Positions 1-11,600 of a stretch of DNA of 64,000 bases are shown piece by piece (positions within the stretch are counted from its first letter, which is position 1; each line of letters opens with the position of its first letter). The DNA is taken from positions 118,749 to 182,748 of the forward strand of contig NW_003125899.1 in assembly GCF_000003605.2 (NCBI RefSeq), read 5' to 3'. The notes beneath the pieces are model-generated. The model made no database searches. It was not told the origin of the DNA and saw nothing but the letters and a program-made list of their open reading frames with translations. Source of the stretch: Saccoglossus kowalevskii. Lineage: Eukaryota; Hemichordata; Enteropneusta; Harrimaniidae. Both the position numbers and the translations under genes were made by a program.

Positions 1-1148
1 GATTTCTGAACTAATGCTAGGTTTTGATTAGTTTTGGTAATAATCCGTGGATACTAATTACTAATTTGCATAATGATTAGTCAATTTTCGGTTTTTCCAC
101 TGATATCTCAAGTACTAATCATCACATTTCAATGAAACTTGGTACATAGATGTCATATAACACTGCACGGACTTTATAATTTTTATGGTAATATCAGTAC
201 ATGTAATTACCTAATTTGCATAATTAATTAATTTTCAGCTTTTGATATAAGTAGTGAGCATTACATTTCAATGAAACTTGGTACTTGCATACTCAAGGAC
301 TATGCAGAGATTGATTGTTTCGGATAAATATTTGTGCATATTAATCACCTAATTTGCATAATTAGTTAATTTTCAGCTTTTCCACGGGTATCTCAAGTAC
401 TAATCATCGCATTTCAATGAAACTTGGTACATAGATCCTTTAGGACTATGCAGAGACCTGATTAGTTTCAGGGTAAATAATTGTGCATATTAATTACCTA
501 ATTTGCATAATTAATTTTCAGCTTTTCTACTGATATCTAAAGTACTAATCATCACATTTCAATGAATCTAAAATTATGCAGACAATTACTTTTTGGTTAA
601 TATTTGTGCATATTAATCACCTAATTTGCATAATTAACCAATTTCCAACTTTCACACTGATATCTCAGGTACTACTGGTAATCATCACATATCAATGAAT
701 GTTTATACATGGATGCTGTAGGACAATAGACAGACCTGCATAATTGTGGGTTAAATCTGTACATATTAATTACCCAATTTGCATAATTAACCAATTTTAA
801 GCTTTCACACTGATATCTAAAGTACTAATTTCCATTTTAATGAAACTTAGTACAAAGATGCTCTAGGACAATGTACAAACCTAATTAGTTTGGGGTAAAA
901 CTCTGTTCATATTATTTCCCTAATTAGCATAATAATTCATAATTTTTTGGTTCTAATCACATTTCAATTAAACTTGGTACATAGAGTTTTTGTTACATTG
1001 CGCAGACCTCATTAGTTTTACAATCAAATCTGTTCATGTTAATTTTCTGATTTGCATAATTAGTTTTCAGCTAAGTAATTTCAAATTATATTTAATGTGT
1101 CTCCAATACTCTCAGCACATGGGAGTTCTTTCTAAGCTTTCTTTGATT
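1..1148 (+). repeat. Octamer-monomer element, right part (copy 1)
   Basis: Array of degenerate monomers of about 120-155 bp, each with TTTCAATGAAACTTGGTACA, a variant of CTAATTTGCATAATTA, and TTTTCAGCTTTTC. ATTTGCAT occurs at 64, 214, 352, 501, 624, 777 and 1050. The right end carries GCACATGGGAG (1115-1125), the inverse of the left terminus of copy 2, and stops at CTTTGATT (1148), where similarity with copy 2 also ends. The left end is outside the window. No coding capacity. Confidence 0.8.
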
Positions 1149-2104
1149 AGTTGAGTGTATCTCATGTACAAAGGTGTTAATTTGGAGTGAGATGAGATCT
1201 ATTGATATATAGTATGTACATTTTATCCCATAGTGCAATTCAAGTCTCTAGACCAATGGGAAGTAGGAGTAATTCACTCCAAGATGTGTGCAAATTGTGT
1301 GATTCATCTTTTCTCAAACTTTAATACATTTGGTACATACATGTATATCCTAAAAAACAATTTCAGCTCAGTATGTTCAGTGGTTCTGAAGAATTTTTTT
1401 TTTCATTTTTGGCTCTTTTTTTGTGAGGAATGGCTCAATGTAATGATAAAAAGAAATCAAATACAATAATAAAAAAAAAGCTGGCTATGATTCCCAAATA
1501 ATTAAATACTGTTTTGTGCTCGTTATCTGACGTTTCAACTGTATCAGATTATGTTGCCACAAAACTATCTTTTCAGGACGCATGTAATCTGTAGTATTAC
1601 TACCAATGTAGACTTATCTGCCGAGTCTTTTTTTCAGATTTCGTCATGTGATACACGTGTCCTCAATGCATATGTTTATGTTAATTTTTCATGGAGTATT
1701 TTTGGTATATAAATGATATCAGTGCTGTCTTAACAAAACTAATCGTACAAAATGTTAATTAGGGTGCCAAAACGGGGCATTGTGAAGAAATCCTCTTATT
1801 AATTATTTTTTTATGAACCAGAAACTTTGTTTTCAAATCCATAATGTACAGGCACTTTTTTGTACACAAAAATATTTGATGCTGTTTAACCAAGCCAGGC
1901 CACTTAGTGATACCAAATTTACTGTATTATAATTGTACTTTAGTTTATTATATACTAGATCATTAAAAATGACTTAGTTTGGCCATAAAGACGTCTTTCT
2001 TTATGCTACTACTAACATGAACTGATTATCCATGTACTGTGTTCTATTTTATCAGTAATTCTCACTTGAATGAGTTCTTCTCCTTGCTGCACACACAGTG
2101 TATT

Positions 2105-2250
2105 ATTTATAATCCAATTACTCACTGGGTTTTAATTTTGCTGATAAGTGAAATCCAATAAATTAAATCTACAGGAATATGTAAAATTACAATATAACTG
2201 ATTATTGATTTTCTGAAAAATACGTGAAGACCCAGTGAATATATAATATA
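2105..2250. repeat. Diverged relative of the TACTGTAAA family
   Basis: TTACTCACTGGGTTTTAATT on the left and GACCCAGTGAATATATAAT on the right are inverse to one another, as in the 45834 copy. The outer TACTGTAAA ends are not recognisable. Confidence 0.4.
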
Positions 2251-3120
2251 TTATCAAAGTGAAAATAAGATTTTGTTTACAGTTCAAAGTCTGATATATT
2301 ATACAAATGAAACATGTTTGATTAATTAGAATTAATTTGTTTTTGATTATGACAAATTTTGATTAGATTTGATAGAAAATTGGGTTTGATCTGGCAACAA
2401 ATTGATGGCATAATTGCATCAGTTTATCTTTGTTAGTATACTAAGGAGGTTCAGGTTGAATTGAAGCTAATTGCTTACGTGTCATTCTCGTCAGCGTTTC
2501 ATTTTTATGAGTTAATGCCACTAGGATAGTGAAAATAAAATCTGGGTCACTGGACAAATTTTGGAGAAACAAGTCAAAAATAGTCAAAACTTGTAATTTT
2601 TGCACTGATTTGTATGGTAAAATTATTTGGGTTCATATCTCAACATTTTGCACAGTGATAAAAAAGGTCATACCGGTATTATTGTTGATATGAATTCTAA
2701 TATTGTTAAAACATTTCAAAAAATTGGCATTTAATTTAGTTTTCAGTACAATATTAGTTTTCAATGTACAATGAGTAGTTTTCTTCTATAATACATTATG
2801 TAGATGTACAGTAATATGTCACATGCGAGCATTGCAAAATTTGAATTTGGCTCAAGTCTAGATGCGAAATAATGAGCATGTGTATAAATGCTATACTTCA
2901 GTTAATAATGCACCAGGCAATTTTGAAGTGTATGTATGAACATCCACTGTCAGGGTTGTGTATTGATGTTTAATAAGTAATGTGTACTTCACTAAAATGT
3001 TTGTGCATATCGCTGTTTGTTTTCTTAATATGCTCAAGTTCAGCAAAATAGAATAAGCTAAAACTCTCTTCCTGCCTGAATTGAAAAAAAATATTACCTT
3101 TTCTGAGCTTTTGTGACAAT

Positions 3121-3320
3121 GCGAGAGACATACCAATAAAGATTGTGACAATGCAAGACAGTCCCTCAAGAGACATACCAGTAAAGATTGTGACAATGCA
3201 AGACAGTCCCTCAAGAGACATACCAATAAAGATTGTGACAATGCAAGACAGTCCCTCAAGAGACATACCAGTAAAGATTGTGACAATGCAAGACAGTCCC
3301 TCGAGAGATATACCAGTAAA
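3121..3320. repeat. 45-bp minisatellite, about 4.4 copies
   Basis: Unit GATTGTGACAATGCAAGACA plus GTCCCTCAAGAGACATACCA plus RTAAA, exact period 45, full units at 3141, 3186, 3231 and 3276, preceded by a partial one. Because 45 is a multiple of three, frames stay open on both strands; no coding is claimed. Confidence 0.95.
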
Positions 3321-3959
3321 GATGTCAAACGAACATTCCATCATACATTGATTAATCAGTGAATAAAGTAATGTAGGATTATGAAATATGTTCTCAAAGT
3401 GATTGAATCTCTGGGGAGAGCTACCTGTCATATGAAATTCAGTTTTTTTTTATAATTAAAAAGAAAATTGCCCCCAGTTGAATACTCAAGCACATCCATC
3501 TTTGTGTGGTTGACTTGATATTATAATTGTAAAATAGAGAATTCACAATTTCAAGTGATAAAACAAGGTATCCCTCGGCTGTAATAAAATAAAAACAATC
3601 TTATTGTTATTCTGCTTATGTACTTGTGGCAGCGTTAATGAATAAAGTGTTAGTGCTGCTCTGTGAGTGTGACGAGCCGGTGCAATCGCAATCGATATGA
3701 ACTTCCACAGTGGGAAAAAAAACTATGATGTGTTAAACTACACAAGAATACCACCAGTCATAAACTGAAGCAGCTGCTATATGTGTACCTGTCTGTTCAT
3801 GCCTGTATTTCAGAAATGCTTGCCGGGCCAGTCATGTTCAAACATAATACACTTGTAATTGTGCCGCAGTCAAATCTTTGATTGACTGAAAGGCATTTTA
3901 TTCCTAAATATGCACCATATCAAGCATTGCATTAATTTCATGTATGCACAGACTTCCTT

Positions 3960-4110
3960 CAGACTTTTTGGTAATTTGATATTCTTCATTTTGATTGACA
4001 GATCTGGTTCAAAATGGCCGACTGGTCGTCAATTTTGTTTTCAATAATGCTATTCTGTAGATACATCTCTGACATGTTGTCTTTTTCGATTTCTTTGAAT
4101 CACATTCAAA
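3960..4110 (+). repeat. Single AAATGGCCGACTGG-family fragment
   Basis: Contains TTCAAAATGGCCGACTGGTC and TCACATTCAAACTTCACAC. Upstream of the first visible SLC43 exon. Confidence 0.45.
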
Positions 4111-5523
4111 CTTCACACAAACATGAAACCTAAATGATTGCCGCCGGGTTACACGTACAGACATTTGTTTGTTTTAGTAGCGATCTCATTCAAGTCATCT
4201 TAATGCACCCTTAATAATATACAGACATGCATCTGAAATAGTTGTATATAAATAAGAATTCAATATGCTGCTACAGAGATAAAACTAATTGGGAACTCTG
4301 ACCTCATTACTGGCTGGCTGTCGTCACTTGGTAACACTACAACATCATTTTCCCCCCAAAGATTTTGTCAGTATAAGGGGCATATGCAGTGGGAAATACA
4401 TTTGATGATACTTAGATCATTGTACAAGACGTATAATCACTATGCAGTTTAAACATGCTTCTTTCCTGTGAAGCTTTTATATACTTAGGATTATTTCATT
4501 AATTTCCCTGTAATTTTTATTTGGATGAATTAAAAACAAAATTTTTGTCACAACAGAGGGCGCTTCAAAATTGCTAGAGGGTGCTGCACCCATTACCTTA
4601 TTCAGGAATAACACTGCTGCTGTCGTGTCTTCCAAGTTCACTGCTTGTGCACTACTATAAATTCTTGATTTTCTTCACAGTGAAATGTGCATTTCATCAA
4701 GTATACATGTAAACGAAAAAAACAACAAGTATGAGGGTGATCCCCGAACTTGTTCCCATGGAAACAATGACATTGTGATTTTCCTATAGCCTGTAGCAAC
4801 ATTTCAGGCTTCAACAGGCTTATGTTAACTGTATGTTAAAGTTTTGGTGTGGTTTGATACCAGCTGTGATTACTGGAGGGACTGTGACTAGAGTTAGTGA
4901 AGAAGTGAAGCAATGGTGAACTGGGTGGTAAACATTAAATGAACATGACACAGTTTTCTTGCATGCTTCATTCTGTTCTTAATTCTCTTGATATACACGA
5001 TTTCGAATTATGTGGGGTTTAGAATGAATTCAGTGTGATCTTGTGTCAGTGTGTGGGCCATCACGGCCATGGATGGGTTGTTTTCTGATTTTAAATTTAA
5101 TAACCCCCCCCCCTCGTAACGTGGTTCACATAGCAATATAAAATTTCATTCATTAGTTCCAATCATGACCAAGTCTCTAAAAGACACTTGATTGTTCAGA
5201 TCAGATTGATCACAGATTGTTCAGTGTCAAAGACAATGCATGCTGTACCAGTGTGCAACCAAATGTGTACACATTGTGTTGACTGCTTTTGTTGACATTT
5301 TAGTGATGTGTCATATCAGCTTGGAGGGCACACTTATGACAGGTGGTCATGTCCAGAGTTATCTGCAAATTTCACGCCAGAGTCTACAATTGTTCAAAAC
5401 AAAATAAATTGACAAATAACTTTAAAACCAATTATTTATACATTGTTAAGCATAAATTATTTTACAGTGTGTATTTTGTTTAATTTCAATATGCTCAGAT
5501 TCTTGCATCTCAATTTTTTTCAG

Positions 5524-5647
5524 TATTTTGTTGCTGGGAGGGTTTATTTTATTCATATTCAGCAGTCCAGAATTACCATTCCTCATCTACCCTGCTATGA
5601 TATTATGGGCTATCGGTGGTTGCCAGCTCCTTGTGGTTAACTTTCAG
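5524..5647 (+). CDS. SLC43 exon a (TM3 end to TM4)
   Basis: Acceptor TTTTTTTCAG, donor CAG|GTATGT. One leading base completes a split codon, then 41 codons: a hydrophobic stretch ([12 protein letters not shown]), a short SSPELP turn, then TM4 ([20 protein letters not shown]). This corresponds to the vertebrate SLC43 stretch just before the NMFGNLRST motif. The longest open frame here is a different, shifted one that yields nothing recognisable. Confidence 0.88.
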
Positions 5648-8600
5648 GTATGTATCAAAAGATAAACACTGCCCTCTACAGTTGTGAATACACTGCATAA
5701 TGTGCTCACACACTATCATATAGAATCAATCATAGAATCCCTTCCTCCCTCCCTCTCTCTCTCCCTCCTCCCTCCCTTCCTCTCTCCCTCCCTCCCTCCC
5801 TCCCTCTCTCTCCTTCCCTCCCTTCATTTCAACATATCATCAATCATGGCTTTGTTCAAAGTGGACATGCGCGTAGGAATTTTCACATGTTCTATCACCC
5901 ATCTGTTAGCATAAAGCAAACTAGTGAAACTGTGGTATCTTTACAAATATGTCTGTCCCCCTTTTTTTAACTCCACTGTCACCAAAGATGACAGAGCAGA
6001 GCTGTTCATATATATGGAGCTGATTGTCTGTCATTCATCAACTATTGCATTTTTTACTTCTTACCAGCCAGATTGTTTGGATATTTTATATGGACTTCTA
6101 TCAGATTAGTTTATTTTGTGACGATATCATCTATTTTAAGCAAATATTTTCAAAAAATTGTATATTTTTACTTCTTCTTGAAACTACCACCTTCTATGGA
6201 CTGCTATCAGATTTGTTCATTCTGAGACAATATCATTAATTCTCTCTTTTGCCATTTTTGATACAAATGATATATTCAACTTCTTCTTGAAAATTACCAG
6301 TCTGATTGCTCTAATATTTGAGGTGTACTTAATTTTTATGAACAATTTATCAGGTGAGGTTAGGTTGGCATGTTCTTAGAAGCCAGAACCAAACTAATTG
6401 TTTGTGAGTTATCTGCATTTTGTCTTATGGGTGTGCATTACTTGACTTGTCTACCACACTGTTGTAGGACAGCCAAGCTATTTCTACTACCAGGTATCTT
6501 GTTTATATGTAGTTCCCAACACATTCTTTTATTATCTTGAGTTTCAAAACATTGAAATTTGTAATTGAACAGCTGGTGATGTTTTACTTTTCCCCATAGT
6601 CTCATGTATTAACTTAATCCCTGTGATATAACCTCACATTTATCTCCAAAATGTGGTCAGTCGCCCAATTTTGTTACATTGTTTAGCAATAATCAATCTA
6701 TTCCTGAAGTATTAGCAATTTTCAAGGACTTTCCTGAAATAGTTATGTGCATTGATCAACCCAACCTCGTTATGAAAACATTATGATTCAAGTGTTGTTG
6801 CACTATAGTATTCGATATTGAGTTTTATGGTTCATGAATGGCTGGGACTCACCACATGGTGATTGGTAACCAACTCACATCTATGCTAGTATTTATTAGA
6901 TATTGAGACAATATGAACTCATTATCGCTCAATGATTTGGTACGTGATTGAGTCTGTTACATTTCATGCCCAGTCACCAATATATTCCTGACTTTCTTGG
7001 TGTTTGAAAATGATAAAAAACAAAATTTGGCTGTACATTTTTAAATTCATTACCCATATACCATATAATCATAATGGTTTCACCAAAATTATTATTAAAA
7101 ATAAAACAAATAGCCAAAAAAGCAGTCCCTTTAATAATGTAGAAAATACAAGAATTGTGAATGCTGTGCATAACTGCATTCATATCTTGTAGTAATACAC
7201 ACTCTACATCATTGTATGAATAATTTATACTTTTATCAGTTGATATTCCATTCCATGGTGTTTTCTGACAACCTTTGATGACTTCATAGGTGATACTAAA
7301 CAACTGTGATAGACAACATGTCTCTTGTATGAATTATGAATTTCGGTGTCAAATCGGTGTTTACAGATGTCAACAGAGTCCTACGTCACATAAATTCTTA
7401 ATGTCTTTGTTTTTTCAATGTATTTTATTCATTACAATTATAGTATTGATTTTCTCCCTGATTTCAACATTTCTAACGTACATCATTACATTGTGTGATT
7501 TGGTTCATTTTAACCTTTAACCTTGTGAATATACCAAGTCAACTTTGTCGCTTTTCGCAAGATGATCTTTTTTCAATTTTTTTTTTTTTTTTAATTTTGA
7601 TCATAATCTGTTGACAATGGAAATAATATGCATCAGATCAAAAGTTATCCGAACAAAATTTACGAAATGTTGAACCAAAATATTGACACGAAAAATTGAT
7701 GGCTTTTCAAATCGTTAATTGGGTTATACAAATGTTTATCATTAAACTTAGCATTTTGTATGTAAGATTTGATTCACTTTGTTTTTCCTATTATTAAATT
7801 GGGTTAGCACTAAGTCTAGGCACATTTGAGCAAAGTGATAATACAATTAGGTTGCGGCTAATGCTCTGCTGAATCGATTTGATATACTTTTCTCGCCTCT
7901 ATGAGATACAATGTAGATTTCCATGGATGGTTTAATGTCCGGAACATAATCCCATTATTTATCAATAAATTTTGTCAATATGTATTTTGCACAGCCAGAC
8001 AAAACTTTTGCGCTGTGGCTAATCATTCTAACGTTCTATCGCTCACACTGCATTAAATGTAGCTGATCAAAGTGTGAGTATGTCATGTGTTGTGTCACTC
8101 TGCAACAAATTGAAAAGACGTGTGTGCAATTCTCAATGATGTTCACTGATCCATGTATAAAATAACATGCTTATCATCTAATCTTGATGTCTATTTTCTG
8201 TTACTGTAAAATCTGTATGCGGCTTCTATTAAAAAGATACAATGGAAGACATGATGTGGCTTCTACATGTATGAACCTTTTCACCACCAGACTCTCTTTC
8301 TCTTTTTTCTTATATCCTTCAATATTTCTGGAAATGAACCCTAGTTTTGGAACCAACAGACAAAATTGAGGTCAATTTTCAGTTTATACTAAAAAAAAAT
8401 TGGCTATTTTTGTCTCGTTAGTGTATTACGCTAATCTGATCGTTTTCTACTAAGCAGTGCATTCATGTGTGTTTTTATTTTGAAACTTGTTGTATACTTT
8501 TATATGCCAACATACTTATAAAACCAATGTGGAGTAATTTTAAATTATTTTGTGTTATCATGAGGATATTTTTCATCTGTAAAATATATATTCTTTGTGA

Positions 8601-11600
8601 CGCCTAATTTAAAATTAACCAGTTTTTTTCTGCATGCACTTATTCATCTTTTCCATTGAAATCTACTAGTCTGATAAATGTCTTGGGACTTGTATAAAAA
8701 AGTACACCGGACTATGTCAGTGTTGTTTTCACTGTGTAATTGTCAAAAGAACTGTTTCAAAGCTTTTTAGTAACCATGAAAAAAATGAATCCATGTGGGA
8801 GGCATATCATATGAGTTGGTTATTGCCCACCACAAACTTAAGACACTTGTAACGTACTGAATCACTCTCTATCATGTCATAGTAATTCCTCATCACTTAT
8901 TCTTCATCCCTGCATTTTCATCTTTAATCCATTTCAAAGCAATGCGTCATGGTTTCTGCAATTATTTCTACTCTCGCTTTATTCTGCCGTTAACAGGATT
9001 GTTATGTGTGAATAACGTCTGCCATATATATTTGCTCGTAGCCATGCAAAACTCATCTGTCTTAACAATTGCTTTTACAAAACCATCATTTGTCCATTTG
9101 TCTACCTGCTGACCATTTGTCTGCTTTCATGGCCATCTGTCTCGCAGTTTACCAATTTATTTGCCTGTTAATCTGCCCATCCATTTATACATCAGTCTGC
9201 CCATTCATTCACCTGTCAGTCTGTCTGTTCATTCACTTGTTTGTCTACCCAACCATTCTTCAGTCGGTGTGTGGTACACCCTGATGAATTACATAATAGT
9301 TGGTGTGTCAGTTCAGCACCAATCTGAAGGGATGTGTAACCATTGGCCCTATATGCTGTTGCAGTACCTAATTATTTAATCTGTGTACATTCAACTTGCA
9401 TATAATTAGCATATAATTTAGCTGATTTTGTCATTTATATTCTGATATTGTATTCGCATAGAAACCAACTTTCCCGATTCTTTCAGAGTAAACTTAGTCA
9501 CGTCCACCTAAGAATTCTTGACTTAGCATAGTATGATAGCAGTCTTGGCACTATGCATTCATTCTGATGTGTTTCATTAGTACTGTGAAGCTATCTATTC
9601 AATTCAGATCTAGATTTTAATTGTGTTTAATGATGATTTATTGTGATGTCACATATATCATAGTTTATCCTTGTACATTGTATTGTCTTTATTGATTATT
9701 GCTTGATTCCCATGGTGTTTTTGCCATCATTAGGCATCAGTTCACTTTACTGATAGATAGTAAGGTTGTTTAAACCAATGTTTTGGAGGCAGTTGTAATA
9801 ATATGTGAATAATTAACATTAAATTGGGGGAACTTTTGATGTTACATGTATGAACATTCATATATATTTGTGAAATTCATTCTCCTCTCAAAATACCTAG
9901 GTGAACATGTGTATTTAGTCTAAATTGGAAGCATGTTATGAAACATGGTATTTAGTACAACTTGTAAATAAATGGGCTTTTTGTCATAGTTGGCCACGTA
10001 TTGCTGTTGCAGTTTGCCACACCCTTCTGTTGCAGTTGGCTGCACCCTGCTGTTGCAGTTTGCCACATCTTGCTGTTGCAATTGCCGCACCCTGCTGTTG
10101 TAGTTTGCCACACCCTTCTGTTGCAGTTGGCTGCACCCTGCTGTTGCAGTTGGTCGCACCCTGCTGTTGCAGTTGGTCGCACCCTGCTGTTGCAGTTGGC
10201 CGCACCCTGCTGTTGCAGTTGGCTGCACCCTGCTGTTGCAGTAGGTCGCACCCTGCTGTTGCAGTTGGCCGCACCCTGCTGTTGCAGTTGGCCGCACCCT
10301 GCTGTTGCAGTTGCCGCACCCTGCTGTTGCAGTTGCCGCACCCTGCTGTTGCAGTTGGCCACACCCTGCTGTTGCAGTTGGCCACACCCTGCTGTTGCAG
10401 TTGGCCGCACACTGCTGTTGCAGTTGGCCGCACCCTGCTGTTGCAGTTGGCCGCGCCCTGCTGTTGCAGTTGGCCGCGCCCTGCTGTTGCAGTTGGCCGC
10501 GCCCTGCTGTTGCAGTTGGCCGCGCCCTGCTGTTGCAGTTGGCCGCACCCTGCTGTTGCAGTTGGCCGCACCCTGCTGTTGCAGTTGGCCGCACCCTGCT
10601 GTTGCAGTTGGCCACACCCTGCTGTTGCAGTATGCCACACCCTACTTTTACAGTTGGCCACACCTTACTGCTCTACAAATTTAATATGGTGGCATGTATG
10701 TGTGTGAGTTTCTATTTGGGAGAGATGAATATATTGCTCATGTTAATAGGGAAAACACAGAAATTCATTATTCACTGATATAAATCTGTGTTTGTTACTC
10801 TGTGTGCATTGCCTTGCGATAAATGTTATCAACAATCTTGTTCATATGGGAGGCATATCTTGCACATTTGTGTTTTGATGTCCACCACCCTATAATGTCA
10901 TTGAAATACAGAAATGTAGTTATTAAGCCTGGATTCCTGAACACAGTAATCTCAAAAACCTGTTACTGCTCTTTATGCATATGTTAATTACTGTATTTCC
11001 TGTTCTTTCTTGCAGATTGCCAATCTATTTGCTTCAAAAAGATCCACCATTATTACATTTTTATCAGCAGCCTTTGATTCATCTGCCATCACAATGCTGG
11101 TCATCAAGGTAATACTAGAGAGGGGTATTTAGGTCAGCTGGGGAATACTAAAAATAGAATTAAACGTTAAAAATCCAGTATCTGCATTCATTTCAAAATG
11201 TATTTGCACTTGTTTGTTTGAACGTTCAATTTTTTCTTTATTTAGGGGAAATTACGTCATCAACATTTCATGTTAAACATCAACATCACATGTTTACATG
11301 TGACGCTATCACAACAAATTAAAATAGAATCTTATCACTGAACACAAACATTTGTACACATATGTCAATCAATGTGATCACTATACTGCCCTCGTGCATA
11401 CTTTGTGGTATTCCCATAATAACCTCAAAATACCTGAGATCACTAAAGAACAGACAAGCAACGCCTATTGTTTTAGGTGTGAATTGGGGATTACACCAGT
11501 ACGATGCGTGCCACGGCAGACCTTGCTGGTAGTTTATTGACACAAGTCTACCCGAAGATTCCCGAACATACTCACATTTACCTGCTTTGTGTGTTTTCTT

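Larger units (their letters stand above)
1149..5523. other. Sequence left of the first visible SLC43 exon
   Basis: AT-rich, with the repeats at 2105, 3121 and 3960 and a C10 run at 5104-5113. I searched for the missing TM1-TM3 exons (LNL..FT / D..GPR motifs with splice sites) and found none. It is presumably a long intron. Confidence 0.5.
5648..11015. other. SLC43 intron a-b (5.4 kb)
   Basis: Contains the pyrimidine tract, the 6010-6360 repeat, the degenerate CTGTCCATTC tract and the 23-bp minisatellite. The rest is unremarkable AT-rich sequence. Confidence 0.7.

Noticed and set aside
2891-3431. Overlapping repeat-protein frames of 145 and 153 residues on the - strand
   Set aside because: The 45-bp repeat unit keeps its frames open; the same residues repeat in each frame and the flanks are not coding-like.
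9920-10778. Long open frames on both strands (up to 260 residues, CCCSW or QLQQQG repeats)
   Set aside because: They arise from the stop-free 23-bp minisatellite; several overlapping frames are equally open and none has splice or codon support.
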